Of a stretch of 64,000 nt of DNA, positions 38,211 through 51,605 are shown piece by piece; position 1 is the first letter of the stretch, and every line of letters begins with the position of its first letter. The stretch is from Dallia pectoralis. Taxonomy: Eukaryota; Chordata; Actinopteri; Esociformes; Umbridae. The position numbers were made by a program, and so were the translations under genes. Location of the stretch: NCBI GenBank assembly GCA_029465975.1, contig CM055736.1, positions 12,025,205-12,089,204 on the forward strand, written 5' to 3'. Under the pieces are notes generated by a model. It was given only the letters and a program-made list of their open reading frames with translations. It made no database searches and was not told the origin of the DNA.

Positions 38211-41200
38211 GTCAAAACTATTCCCCTATTCTCCTTTTTTTAGAGATAAACAAATACCCGCAGACACAGAACATAAGACATAGCTAACATTGCAGGACTT
38301 GAACCATAAAGAGATGGAATTAGTTCACAGAGTTTCCTGCCAATAACGAAAACCCCAAACAAGGAACCATTTCTGCTCGTAAATCACAACATTCTCTGTG
38401 GGCCTTGACGGACTCTCTCAGTTGAATGGGTTCACTAGCATCAACCAATGAGAGATCACACAACCTATTATGTACGAGATAAACACCTTAACGTAACTGA
38501 CCACACTACAGGACGAGGCAAGGCGTCCCCTCCACAGAGATATTTTTTCCAAGGTAATATACAGAATGGAGTACGCAAACAACACTTTAAACTTTTACTT
38601 GTACAAATGTGTTATAAGCGGGCGAAAACAAAGTTGCGGTTTGTTGGCCCTTTCGAATCCTGGTCGTCATATCCATTCCAAAGACATCAAAGTGTCCAGA
38701 ATATCAGGGATTAATGAGCCTTCTAGAACTCAATTGCCATCAGGAACTAGTATCCATCATCACCGTGGTAATATCAGGTTATAAACGTGTGTAACTATTT
38801 ACATATTAAGACAAATAAACAGTGCCTTGTGTCTCAGTAAGACCCCCAGATGACGCGTTCTAGTGGGTGCGTGTGCGATTTCGTGTCATTCAAATGCTGA
38901 ATATCCGGCTCTACTGAAGACAGTTGCAATCAATGACCTGGTTTAACGTTCAGTCTGTTTGTATAATTTTTTATTTATTTTTTTAAACAAGCGTGGAAAG
39001 CAATTTAACAGAGGTAGGACTTCAGGAAAGACATAAAACACTGAAATGCTCCGTTGAAAAATGCAGGACACCCAGAGGGCAAAAAGTAGTTCTGAACATC
39101 TGTGGCAAACACGGTAGAAGGCATGCACGTAGCACAAACAAATCTAATGAACCATTATATTATTCATTGAGTAGAGAGAGTAAGACTACCACAACCAGGT
39201 TATAACTACACTAAAAAAAGGTTCAGGGGTGTGACATTGTCCGACACTAACAGATTTAACAGTCCACCGTTTAGCAGTAGCACTTTTAAAAACATAATTC
39301 GCCCTAAATGCCACTTCGATAAACACAATGCTTTCCTGTAGCCAAATACTTTCTGTTGCATTCGTTTCTGTCTGTCGTGTCATTAACAAAACAGCTTAGT
39401 ATTCCGTGGGCATGCATTCCCATGTTAACATGATTCCAGAGTAATTCTCATGGGCCATTGGTCAAATAGAGGAGAGGGCGTGGCTTGGAGTGGTCGACCA
39501 TTACTCCGCCCCAGCCACTTCCTGTAACTAATCGCTCCCCAAATCAGCAGGTTCTCCTCTCTCCTGGCTGCCTGCTGGTGCCGAACTCTCCTACAATGTG
39601 CCCTCACACAATCACACCAGAAACAGTGGAAATCCGAAACACCAGACACTCAGACATAAATACACATGGCAGTGCAGTTGGAGATGATCCGTCTGACAAA
39701 GTAGCTCTGTACTATGTAGTAAATATGCTGGATGGCTGTTTTAAGTATCGTCCCCTGTGCACTCTCTACAATGCAGCCAGGGTAACACGGCCCCTTGTGT
39801 TTTTTTACCAATGTTCGAGTAAAGCCTCGTCCAGAGAGGATTAATAGCCTTATAATGTCCTGTCAGAGGCGTTTGATAAAATATATGTTTTCCATCCAGT
39901 ATAAGGGGTCCATCCGGGCCAGTTGGAGCTAAGTTTTGACACCCTCTCGGAGACAGGTTTCACAAGTGGTCCCCAATGTTCCGACACAACTCAATGCAGT
40001 ATTCCTCAGTGGAACTTCTGATGTTTCTGGAGGGGTTTAGCATAATTCAGAGCAATTGTTCCAGTTGGGATTCTTCGGCAAGAAAGTTAGCTACCAAATT
40101 TTTAACCAATCCTCTCCCAGGCTGCTTTTAACAACACCTACACATTCTGTGTTGCTCAGTAGAGGTTGGCAGTTGCTAAGCCAGGTTTGTGGATTTGAAA
40201 CACACGAGTGGCCGCTACGTGAATGTAGGAAAAAAACACCACATCTGAGTAATGATTTAAGCAAATGTGTAAGCAGGTTGATTAGGATTTAAATTCTCTC
40301 AAAATGTAAATTGTATGTATAATTTTCACACGCTTGAAGGCCACAATCCTGCCTGCGATGTCTTGAGAATGCCAGAATAACTTCAAACGCTATGGTAATG
40401 ACTACTCAAACCCGAGATAAGTCTATCGGGCATTTTATTCTCTCTCACGTAATGTAAACAGATTTTATGACTCCCATGCAAATTCGTTATTTCACTAGAC
40501 ACACAAGAGGCACATCGTTTCTATTCCTGGGACCTGAGAAAAGAAAACCGGCCGAACTTGGAGAAACCAAGTGTATCCAAATGCTAAATACCACGCGCCA
40601 AATCAAATCCAGGCCGCTAGCCGAGCTTATTAGAGTAAGAATAAGAAATGGAAAAAGGGAGCAGAAAAGGCAACAGTGAAAATCCTGGATCAAGCGTCCA
40701 CAATCAATGAGGACGTCTTGGGGATGAGAATCCAATCTGTCACGCCGAAGTGGAGGATTTTATTGGCCATACATCTTTTAAGAAGCTGCTGAACTCCACA
40801 AGCGAAAAGTTAATACCCACAAAGTGCAAAGGCGAAAGGGAAGGCCTGCTGGAAATTAAAACGAGTCTCTTTCTGCTCTCTGAAAGTAACGTCTTTGAAC
40901 AGAAGATGAGGCGCGCTCCATATCCGACACGCCAACTCTTAAACTTTACTTTGCTCAGAGGTCGAGATAAAAGGTTCCGGCAAGTAGCAAAACCAATTGA
41001 AAGTGCTACTTGTGTATTAGTGTTCGCAAAGATGGACAAATGGCTGTAGACTGAAATGAATGCAGGGAATATGTCATGAAACAAATGAGGTAGAGCAATA
41101 AGATAATCTGGGAGGAAGTTACCCTTAGTTTCCTTAGTGCCTGTGTTGTTGCTTTATCACAAAAAGTGCTTTGAAAATGTATTTGAGATTTATTTCAGGG

Positions 41201-42486
41201 GTTCTATAAAGTGCTCTAGTGAAAACCCAAGACACAGACCAATGTGGTCTGGGACAGAGTTTAGAACAAAGACACTACAATATACGTTTTGTAAAAAATA
41301 TTATTATTATTGATAACTGATTAAAAGTGAGTAGTCATTCGTTAATTATTCACAAACCCTAAAACAATTAAATGCTTTAAAATCACCAAACACAAGTGTG
41401 TAGATAAGCAAACAAAATAAAGTAACTGAGAGAAATTCAAGTATTCACTTCTTAAGGAATTGGTTTGTGGACTTCAATGGCTTCGCGTTTCTCACTGAGG
41501 TATAGAAATCGGAATTACTTCAAGTAAAAGTTTTTCAAGGGCGCCTTGTCATGCAGTCAATGCCAAGCACAAGCCAAAATCCCAGTTTCCAGACTTTTAT
41601 AAAGCTGAGGTTTAAATGAAACAGGGCATGTCCGTAAGCATGGACTCACTGTCCGGTCCATCATCAAGGAACATCAGATAAGAGGGGTTTCAAGTTTCAA
41701 CCCGATGTCTCGTAGAAATTATTTAAAAAAACCTATAGGAAATGTAGATACGGGACTGATTTGATAAATCTGGTTTGGACGGGTAGAAGAGTCAACCCAA
41801 TGACAGGGCGTATCCACTGTCAAGATTACTAAGAACTGGAGAGGGCACTGACAATATTTATTATAGCGTTGCTTGAGAACAGTGTTAACATGCAACCCTA
41901 CGAGCTATATTCCAGTCATCGAGTGTTTGGCGTTGCCATCAGCTGTCAATCCCTTAAGGAATGCCGTCGTTTGAATTAAATAACAGCTGCTACACTACCT
42001 GGGCAACAACTTGTCCGATGGCAACATCCACAAGCTTCACGAAACACTAAAGTTTCGACAAAAGACTACCTGAAACGTTTAACCAAAGTTAAACAACTTA
42101 AAGGCAATGCTGCCGAATACTAATTGTATGTTTTCAAGCTTCTGACACACTGGAAATGTGATGAAAGAGAGAGATAAAAGCTGAAATAAATAACTCTCTC
42201 TACTATCATTCTGACATTTCACATTTGTCAACATTAAGTGGGGATCCTAACTGACCTAAGACAGGAAATATGTACTAGGATTAGAATGTCCATTATTGTG
42301 AAAAACTGAGTTTAAATATATTTAGTGTATGTAAACTTGTACAAAGTCAACTTTTGACTTAAACTGTATGCATATATTTAGATTCAGGAAGACGAACAGA
42401 GTTTTGATTGCAGCTATTGATACTATGGTGTATGTCTGCTGGTTCTTATCTGGGGGACAAAGTCTGACAAGGCACAATGGAAACAT

Positions 42487-42641
42487 GAGAGAGAGAGAGA
42501 GAGAGGGCGAGAGAGAGGGAGAGAGAGACAGACAGAGAGACAGACAGAGAGACAGACAGAGAGACAGACAGAGAGACAGACAGAGAGACAGACAGAGAGA
42601 CAGACAGAGAGACAGACAGAGAGACAGACAGAGAGACAGAC

Positions 42642-42676
<35 letters not shown>

Positions 42677-42677
42677 A
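42487..42677. repeat. GA/GACA repeat, 12-bp unit
   Basis: gagagagaga followed by about 11 units of gacagacagaga. It is purine-rich on the plus strand. Open frames are artefacts. Confidence 0.96.
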
Positions 42678-42722
42678 CTAATTAGCCGGTGGGTGCTGGA
42701 TATGTCTAGTTGTGTGGGCAGT

Positions 42723-43243
42723 TTGAACATAATGTATTTTACCACTACTAATTACCCACTATATGTCCTCATGATTGAACATAATGTATTTCACCACTAC
42801 TAATTACCCACTATATGTCCTCATGATTGAACATAATGTATTTCACCACTACTAATTACCCACTATATGTCCTCATGATTGAACATAATGTATTTCACCA
42901 CTACTAATTACCCACTATATGTCCTCATGATTGAACATAATGTATTTCACCACTACTAATTACCCACTATATGTCCTCATGTCTGAACATAATGTATTTC
43001 AGCACTACTAATTACCCACTATATGTCCTCATGATTGAACATAATGTATTTCAGCACTACTAATTACCCACTATATGTCCTCATGATTGAACATAATGTA
43101 TTTCAGTACTACTAATTACCCACTATATGTCCTTATGATTGAACATAATGTATTTCAGCACTACTATTTACCCACTATATGTCCTCATGTTTGAACATAA
43201 TGTATTTCACCACTACTATTTACACACTATATGTCCTCATGAA
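42723..43243. repeat. 52-bp minisatellite, 10 copies
   Basis: Units begin gaacataatgtatttcacca and continue ctactaattacccactatat then gtcctcatgatt. Few changes separate them (cagcacta and cagtacta variants in the right half). It is AT-rich. Confidence 0.96.
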
Positions 43244-43492
43244 GACAGACTATAAGAGCTCATCCATGATGAGGCAAAAACCGGTTCCACAAAGAATGAC
43301 ACCTAGAAAACAACAGGGAACTAGCAAAAGGACAGAGAAACAGGAGGAGTAATAGCCTAATAGTTTTCTAGTCTATTGAATTAAGGTGGACAGTTCTTTT
43401 AAATGCTGTGGCCTGATTACAGCTGACTCACAAATGCACCACAGCTGTCAGCCACAGGACTGCTTAACAAACAGGTTGTATTCATGCACAAA

Positions 43493-43517
43493 AACACACA
43501 CACACACACACACACCT
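43493..43517. repeat. (CA)n microsatellite
   Basis: A short CA run, about 12 units. Confidence 0.93.
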
Positions 43518-43859
43518 GACCGTTGTCTCAACTGTGTGAGGTGAAGTGGCTGGATGCAGCAAGGGAAGCCCGCGTACATAATTGTTAACATGCAGCTTAA
43601 ACTTACATTTCCTTGCTTTTTCTCATAATCTCACCCATTGGCATTAATAAACTGCTTTACTTTTCAGAAACCCACATTCAAAAATGTTTGATGCCTGGAT
43701 ATGAAAGTAAGCAACAGAGCCCCTACAACAACATTTTTTCTGCACAAATCAGGAACTACAGCGTTATAAAATGCTGTGGACCTATAAAACATAAAAACGT
43801 CAAATGATTGATGTTTTATGATTTTAGGAACTCTTCAAATGTATGTCCATGTCAAAGCA

Positions 43860-44185
43860 ATATTTCTCACCCTCCGGGATCAAGTCACTTGTCTGGATGA
43901 AAGGGGGATTTAATGGAGTGATGTACAAAAAGGCCCTATTAGAAAAAGAACTGCCTCCTACAGGAAAGGCGGAGTTAGGGCAATAATCACTTCTTAGCGA
44001 CAACCTGTTGCACTCAGCCAAGGCTAGTCTGGTGGAAGCTAATTGAATTCCAAATAGTTGTGAAGTCAGAGCCCAGACCAAAATCCAATTGAAAATGTGT
44101 CGTGACTTGAATACAGAGCCCCATCCACCAAGGAATGTCAAATATTGGCAAAACGTTAACTGAACCAAGTGAGTAGACATCTATT
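43860..44185 (+). mobile_element. Tc1-like transposase remnant (catalytic C-terminal part)
   Basis: At about 44,072-44,101 the plus strand encodes SPDQNPIENV, the motif around the last catalytic acidic residue of Tc1 transposases (usually SPDLNPIEN). The upstream 200 bp are probably from the same element but too decayed to place. A minus-strand open frame of 118 codons across it has no support as a gene. Confidence 0.6.
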
Positions 44186-44924
44186 CAAAAAATGTGCATT
44201 CCTCACATTATCTCAGGGGTATGGAGACTAATGACACCCATGAGATTTCAGTTGTATAAAAATCTTTGTTTCTGGCGGAGAGGGGGGGGGGTAATTTTAG
44301 CATGGAAATGACACATTAAAACAATAAATGTGAAATAGTTAAATAGGGTAAGCAGTATGCTGTGACAGCAAATACCACCAGGCTAACCACACTGATTGGA
44401 AACAGTCCACATTGCGTTACCTATCACATGAACACATAACATCACATTACTGCCTAGTCTAAAGCAAAATAAAACATTTAACATGTTTGCATTTATTGGT
44501 GTGCCAGTTAAAGGGATATTCTGTTACTCTGATGGATGGTGTTAGAAAGAACCCAATATGAGAAAAGGCTGACGTAAGCCTAAACATATAACAGATTGAA
44601 AGAACTCACTCTCTCCATATCTAGATGTGGATTGTGTTACACACAGTTAGCGGAGAGTTAGCGACTTTGAAATCCTCATGTAGTTCAAAGGAAATGCTTC
44701 AAAGTGCCTTGATACAATTCCAAAAACAATGGCATTGTGCTCTAGTTCTTCAGAAAATCTATTGTGTTGCATTAATAGCAAATTGTTCCTACCAACAAAT
44801 AATTTAAGGGTCAATAACGTGTGAAGACCTGTCCCAAGGGGATTTAAAATAACAGCTAAACATTCCACTGGATCAATCATTCTATTGATAAAACCTAAAG
44901 CCCTTCTTGGTTTTGAACGTGAGT

Positions 44925-45300
44925 CATTGATAGGCCCCTCAGAAGCTCCGTCATCCAGAGGCAATGATAGGCCCATCAGAAGCTACATCGTCCAGAGGCA
45001 ATGTAGGCCCCTCAGAAGCTACATCGTCCAGACGCAATGATAGGCCCCTCAGAAGCTACATCGTCCAGACGCAATGATAGGCCCCTCAGAAGCTACGTCA
45101 TCCAGAAGCAATGACAGGCCCCTCAGAAGCTACGTCATCCAGAAGCAATGATAGGCCCCTCAGAAGCTACGTGATCCAGAAGCAATGATAGGCCCCTCTG
45201 AAGCTACGTGATCCAGAAGCAATGATAGGCCCCTCTGAAGCTACGTGATCCAGAAGCAATGATAGGCCCCTCTGAAGCTACGTCATCCAGAGTCATTGAC
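44925..45300. repeat. 37-bp minisatellite, 10 copies
   Basis: Units of gataggcccctcagaagcta then cgtcatccagaagcaat. Variants are ordered along the array: ctacatcgtcc in the left, ctacgtcatcc in the middle, ctctgaagctacgtgatcc in the right. Confidence 0.95.
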
Positions 45301-46089
45301 AAGGGAGTGTGCAACTTCTCACGCAAACAGAAAGTGCAAACAGGCGTCTCTGTAAAAAGGTCTATTTAAAGGGTCCGGCTTACTGCCGTCCATACCTGTA
45401 AGGGCTTTGTTATCTTGCACAAAACGGGAGGGTGCGAGTTCCTACACATTAGCCAGACATACTCCAGTTGTCAATACCCATTGCCCTATAGCACTCAGGT
45501 TTGGATGACTGTGCATTTGCTGTGAGAGACAGGGTAACATTCTTTCTTGCCACTTAATAATCTACCACATGGAGTTCCCAAAACGACCCGTGACTCAAAG
45601 GCACTGAGCCGATTAAAGAAAAGGAATCAGTGTTAGAAAACACTGGAAATTCGGAAAAGTACAACAAAATGTGTCAGGCCTGTTAAAATGTGTACCGGGT
45701 AGCCATACTGCTGGGATCAAGAATTGTTACAAAACACTAATTTCTTTGCCAGAAAGTGAATTCATTGACTAGTGACAAGCCAAGCGGATGTGAGGGGCAA
45801 ACAAGGGAATATGACAGACATAGCTATTGGTAGAGCAGCCAGGGCTACAGCATTCCCATACTTTAGTACCCAGTTGTCCCTTCACATTCCACAAGTCTAA
45901 CTAGGTGATATGAATCCCCTGAATGGGTAATAGATAGATATTCACTGGGCCTCACCTATTCAGAGGACTTATTAACGAGAGCAATGTTATGCAATGTTAC
46001 ATAAACCTGTATGAACTCTGGGCCATTAGGGGAAGCGGCTGGTTCACAAGGTGCTGAGAGACCCCTAGGTGTCCCCTGTTTTAGGGTCC

Positions 46090-46787
46090 GATATGGTAAC
46101 TGTATCACAGAGCCAGGCGAACTGTGGTTCCACATGTGTGATATGGTTACTGTATCACAGAGCCAGGCAAACTGTGGTTCCACATGTGTGATATAGTAAC
46201 TATCACAGAGCCAGGCGAACTGTGGTTCCACATGTGTGATATGGTAACTGTATCACAGAGCCAGGCGAACTGTGGTTCCACATGTGTGATATGGTTACTG
46301 TATCACAGAGCCAGGCGAACTGTGGTTCCACATGTGTGATATGGTTACTGTATCACAGAGCCAGGCGAACTGTGGTTCCACATGTGTGATATGGTAACTG
46401 TATCACAGAGCCAGGCGAACTGTGGTTCCACATGTGTGATATGGTAACTGTATCACAGAGCCAGGCGAACTGTGGTTCCACATGTGTGATATGGTTACTG
46501 TATCACAGAGCCAGGCAAACTGTGGTTCCACATGTGTGATATGGTTACTGTATCACAGAGCCAGGCAAACTGTAGTTCCACATGTGTGATATGGAAACTG
46601 TATCACAGAGCCAGGCAAACTGTGGTTCCACATGTGTGATACGGTAACTGTATCACAGAGCCAGGCAAACTGTGGTTCCACATGTGTGATATGGTAACTG
46701 TATCACAGAGCCAGGCAAACTGTGGTTCCACATGTGTGATATGGTAACTATCACAGAGCCAGGCAAACTGTGGTTCCACATGTGTTC
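46090..46787. repeat. 50-bp minisatellite, 14 copies, with TGTGGTT and CACATGTG in the units
   Basis: Units of gatatggtaactgtatcaca then gagccaggcgaactgtggtt and ccacatgtgt. Thirteen of 14 carry TGTGGTT and all carry the palindrome CACATGTG. The units differ mainly by ggcgaac or ggcaaac, ggcgaac dominating the left half and ggcaaac the right. Confidence 0.96.
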
Positions 46788-47494
46788 TCCTGCAAGAGAC
46801 TTCTATAACAGCTGCCAATTAGGCAAACTAGCAAATTAATGTCCTCGTAAATTCTGGTAACTGAAGAAAGCAAGTGAAAATGATGTCCTCTTAGTGTTTG
46901 ACAGTCTTCAATCATTTGTCTTCAATCATTTGCGTTGTTCCATCAACAACTAAAACACGGCCAAACCAATTATTTGTGCACCCAAGTCCATGATCCTATC
47001 CCTGTGGTATTTAAAGGGATGTGACCATGTTTGGAAGTGAGTAAAACATGCCCCGAATCATTTCACTCGAACACACTGAAAAAAACATACGTACAGAATT
47101 TAAAATAGTCAAGCGAACACTGGTTAACCTTTGTCACCATACAACTGACTAAACCGTGGCTGAAGGTTGGCAAACATTAGCTAACTCTAAACTTGGGGTT
47201 GAATACAAGCAAGTGAGGAAATATTTAATGTCGCTGTATTGCAGTCCTCAACCTTAGCATGTCCCATATTTAAGATAAGCTGTTTTACACCGCATCGACG
47301 ATGATGGAGAAACAGCGTGATTTAATTCACCCAAATAACAACACGACGTACTCGTTTTCTAAAACCATTTAAACAATCTAAGGACGTTTGACAACAATCT
47401 GGTCTTTGGTTTGGTTACTATTACCATCTTCAAATGTAATAATTATAGTATGTATGGCATATTCCAGAATGTATTGATAACGACACAAAGAATG

Positions 47495-47633
47495 TTCAAT
47501 TAAAATCATACAAAATAATGTTCAATTAAAATCATACAAAATAATGTTCAATTAAAATCATACAAAATAATGTTCAATTAAAATCATACAAAATAATGTT
47601 CAATTAAAATCATACAAAATAATGTTCAATTAA
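47495..47633. repeat. 26-bp AT-rich tandem repeat, 5-6 copies
   Basis: Units of aaaataatgttcaattaaaa then tcatac, almost identical. Confidence 0.95.
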
Positions 47634-50600
47634 TTGTTATGCTCAACAAAACCTGCGATTGAGAAAACTACGTAAATTAGGTATGAAAACAAAGCAAAAA
47701 AGAAAAGAAGAATACATAAAATTAGTCATGCATTCATGTGCATTCATGCCCTTAAAATGACATTCAAGTAGGTGGGTGTTTAGTGGAACAAAGTGCTCTT
47801 AAAGTGTATTTATCTACAAGCAAAATAGATTAAGTGCTTGTAAATTTTGGTATTTCACACACATTTGCTCTAAAGTCTTAAAAGGATACACTTTAATGAA
47901 CTCTGTCACCCAGAATACTGCTAAAGCAGCGACCATTTGTTTAACACAAAAAAAAACAAATAAATCGACAACGTGTTCCCAGCAGAAATGAATTAACACA
48001 TTTTTACACACAATTTATAAAGAATTAATCAGATGCATGTCCAGAAGAAGCAAACCAAGAGCCAGGACAAAGATCACAAAGTTATTGGTAGCAATATTTT
48101 CATAGAATTGGCAGGTATAAAAAATGATACAACTTCTGGTCTAGTTGGTTAAACCAATTATGGTATTGTGAATCATGAGCCTTGGAAGGGAACAGAGATT
48201 TCTGTCCAAAAAAGCAGTAGCAGGAACACACTGTTCTAATGTACAACATATGCCAGCAGTCTCATGCCGCGAGGATTAAAACAAAGATTTAAAAATGTTA
48301 ACAAAAATGTAAGCAACTTGTTGAAAAATAAGGACGTAGGTAAAAGCTTTTGTAATACCAACATAAAATAATTCTCAGAGGAAGGTGCTCTTTGCGAACA
48401 AGGCCAAGATGTTTTCAAGAAACAAAATGGACCCAAGGCACTCTTCAAAACAATTTTGGGTTTGTAATATGGCTAGAAATACACTTATAATAGTAATTAC
48501 ATAGGAGTGCAAATATACATTATGGGCCCACAAAAAGTGAATCCAGAGAGCCAGCGGTGCTTCTGGAGAGACCAACCTGACATTAAAAAAACACATCCAC
48601 CTGTGGTCACTCAAATGCTTGCACGGTTTTAGAGAAAGCACTCAAATTAAGTGGTTTGATAATAGCAAACTATTGCTCCACATAAATGTACCAAACGAAT
48701 TGTGGGTTTCAATCGATCCTTATCCCTTGCTGCTTTATTTATACATTCACGACACAATAATGCTGAATTATTGTAGCTTGTGCGGAATGCTACAGTAATG
48801 GATCAAAAGGTTTTTAATACATTTCGGGGGGGAGAGAGAGATGGTGTGCACGTGTCACGGGGCCTAAAATGTGTCTAAAACATGCCTGATTGGATAGGAT
48901 TTCTTTAATGACTTCCATAGGATACTGTAGGCAGCAGGCATTATGACAATCAGCGCGTGAAAGAAATTATGACAAGTGCCAGTTTAGCATTATACCCCTC
49001 TTATTAAATAGCAGCAACTGAACGGAAACACAGCCAAACTTCCGTCATGACTTATTCCAGTGTACGTATTCTATTGTATGTTTCCCGTAGCATATTTATC
49101 CCATTGGGCTCGATCTAGCGTAGGCAAAGACAGTCGACATCTGAATTTAGACAATAACAATGACAGTGTGCAGTGAGGTCACTATTGCTTCTGAAAGAAA
49201 ATGTATTGGAAAACAGAAAAACGGCTTATAATTTAAAGTATATTGGTAGGCGATGTTAGACAGGAGTAACAAACAACAGTCCCAAAACATTCTCTCTGCA
49301 TACAACTTCACCTGCATCAATGCAAGCAGAATCCTCCAGCATCTCTGATCGAGGTGTTCAAATTCCAATAATAAAAGCTAATACCCACCTATTTGCTTAT
49401 GGGACAGTATGTTAACACGATCAGGATGCAACAAGCGCCAGGAACCAAAATAGAGGTTGAGCTGTTGGCATATGCACGATGTGTAGCGTGCCCTGTTCTA
49501 TGATGTGCCTGAAGATCAATGACCCAGCATGTTCCAGACACAGCAACACCAGCAGCTTTAATCCGTTCCATCCAGCCCACATAATGAAAGACCCCTCTAC
49601 ATAAAAACAGCCTCCAAGCAGGGCCTCGTTGCTGGTCATAAAACACGGACGTCCTAAAACAATGACATCCATAACTTGTGTTTGAACGAGTGTGGCCAAC
49701 AGGAAACAGACTACCATATCACAGATCCACGAGAGGAGAAGTGTGTGTGTGTGTGTGTGCACTCACCGATGTAAATCTGCATTCCTTTGTTCTACAAGCA
49801 TTTGTTAAGCAGGTCAGAGCTTACCAACAGCTGAGAGATAAATCCAGTTCCACATGCTCAGACAAACAAGGGCCTGAAACCAGACACCTACTGGGAATGC
49901 AAAAAATGGTCCTGGTTTCAACCCAAAGCAGAGCCACTGTGTTTTGCTCCAGTTAACCATGAAGCCATTATCAGCCCATCGTAGGCAGTCCAAAGATTCA
50001 GTTCCCTATTGCCCGGAAATACCCCCAACAGTTATTGTACCACAGCGAATTATGCCCCAGCCGCCCATCCAATGGGATGCATAACACAAGACAGCTGGTG
50101 CGAAGAGGTTCTTAGTAATACAGTGGCGATATTTTAATGCACAATGGGAAAAGATAGACCATTTATTCCATGTGACTCCCCTTCTGCGGCTACATGCTCC
50201 AGGAAACCACGGGGCATGATTGCACATAGACCGATGTGATCTGCGCGGTTGGAACCTAGCATTAAGGCTTGGCATTAGACCAACCTCTCCAATGCCAGAC
50301 ACCACAGAGCGCCCAATAACAGGATGCTGCCAGACAAGAGACACACTGGTCAAAGTCTAATTGAAACTTCCCAGAGGCCGGCATAATCTGGATCTGGGAA
50401 GCAATCAGAAAGACCACGGCCATGTAGACAACAATCTGATACTTCAGGATACGCAATCAAACATGCCTGTTTAGATGTTGTGCACCGGCAATTATTTCCC
50501 CAATGGTGGAAAAAGTTGGGGTGATGTTTAAAACACAACAGCCATAATAGTTAGTGGCAGATTGGCATTACAAGTTTTATTGTCATCCCAACATTAACCG

Positions 50601-50922
50601 AAAACCCGACAGGCTGTGACATGATTTGACCTGTTCTCTCTGCACAACACCAGGATTCTGATATAGATCTGATTTCTGTGCCAGACAAAAGTCCATCATA
50701 GACACTTCACTGGAAATATGTTTGTCAGCCATTTAGATGCTTGGTCTGTCATATCATAGGTCTCAAAGCAATATGTTCTCATAAAATATTCAACCCATAA
50801 ATAAAAAAAGTTTTATAGCGGTCATGGTTTAACCTAACGGCCACGTTCACATTTTACTAAGTGTTTCTCCAGTGATTATAATATTATACGTTCAAATAAA
50901 GAAATAAACAGCTTGGACTCAC

Positions 50923-51507
50923 CTCGTTGGATGGAATGCTGACAACACCTGTCGACCGACGCTTCTCCCTGAGCTTTCGCTTCTCAATCTGTCCTTTGCC
51001 CTTTCTGGCGCTTGGACCACTGCTCTTCTTCTCTTTGCCTTTGGATGCGGGGGTCTCTTTATCACTTTCACCTATTTCATTGCATGCAGTTGGGCTGGAC
51101 TCGGGTGATGTAACGCCGGGCACCTTATCAGGCAGCTGTGACTTCTTCAGGTAACTCCCCGGGGTGTCTGATCCTCTAACGGCGGGTGTCGGATGCGGGT
51201 CATCGTCGGGTCTCTTCAGGGCTGAGGTGGAGGATGAGCGAGCCATGGGGTATGATGACGTCCCGCAGTTAACCGATGTGGACCCTCCGCGGTCCGGATT
51301 GCCGTTGTTGTTCAGCTCGGTGCTGGAGGTCGCATTGCGCATCTCACTTTTCTTGCTCTGGCTTCCTACGGTTACGGTGGCCGGGCCGGCAGCACCCGTG
51401 GCCGCAACAATGTCCCCAAGCATCTTGGCCCTCATCTTCTCCCGTTTAGCCTTCCATTCCTCCAGGAAGTCTGTCTGCGCGTTTGGTTTATATCCACCCG
51501 TTGCCAT
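50923..51507 (-). CDS. PAWR: PAWR exon 2, N-terminus and SAC core of Par-4
   Basis: This exon encodes residues 1-195 of prostate apoptosis response 4, a pro-apoptotic regulator acting in nucleus and cytoplasm and secreted in some settings. It starts MATGGYKPNA and continues TDFLEEWKAKREKMRAK (12-28), which is close to mammalian Par-4. ELNNN at 64-68 matches the SPSB/GUSTAVUS SPRY-binding motif. The SAC core at about 162-187, with GPSARKGKGQIEKRKLR and EKRRSTGVV, is nearly identical to the mammalian nuclear-localisation and PKA-site region; RRST holds the phosphorylated Thr. Residues 30-155 are variable, Ser/Thr/Pro-rich and probably disordered. I see no clear counterpart of the mammalian caspase site EEPD. 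The chosen ATG has strong context (GACATGG); an in-frame extension upstream begins with GTG, not ATG. The donor GAG|GTGAGT at 50,922 is phase 0. The exon is GC- and CpG-rich. Confidence 0.96.
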
Positions 51508-51535
51508 GTCTCGCCTTTTTTTTTTATCAGTGTCT

Positions 51536-51571
51536 TTAGTAAGTTTGGAAACCACGTTCGTTCCGCAGCAT
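51536..51571 (-). other. Upstream ORF in PAWR 5' UTR (11 codons)
   Basis: ATG at 51,571-51,569 opens MLRNERGFQTY and ends with TAA at 51,538-51,536, 28 bases before the main ATG. It is out of frame with the main CDS. Start context is moderate (TCC ATG C). Confidence 0.6.
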
Positions 51572-51605
51572 GGAAATAGTGGTTTCCGTGTTTATTATGT
51601 CCTTT

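Larger units (their letters stand above)
17892..50922 (-). other. PAWR intron 2 (33 kb)
   Basis: The long intron between exon 2 and exon 3. It is made of AT-rich sequence with many tandem arrays (annotated separately), Tc1 remnants, SINE-like pieces and one LINE reverse-transcriptase fragment. Gene-free stretches in which I see nothing recognisable are 17,900-19,100, 19,320-20,290, 20,570-21,580, 23,870-24,830, 25,820-27,420, 28,950-32,840, 33,010-33,740, 33,880-34,540, 35,500-37,700, 38,220-42,480, 43,520-43,850, 45,310-46,080 and 47,640-50,920. A short GT run occurs at 26,596-26,613 and 49,740-49,759. Confidence 0.75.

Noticed and set aside
37712..38287. 191-codon frame of LDDESDR heptads
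   Set aside because: A 21-bp tandem repeat preserves the frame automatically; the other frames are open too. It lies in an intron of PAWR on the opposite strand with no splice or start support.
50006..50353. 115-codon minus-strand frame in PAWR intron 2
   Set aside because: No exon signals and no known family match that I can see; length is compatible with chance.
51508..51555. In-frame 16-codon extension of PAWR upstream of MATGG
   Set aside because: It would start with GTG, not ATG, and mammalian Par-4 starts at MATGG with strong context.
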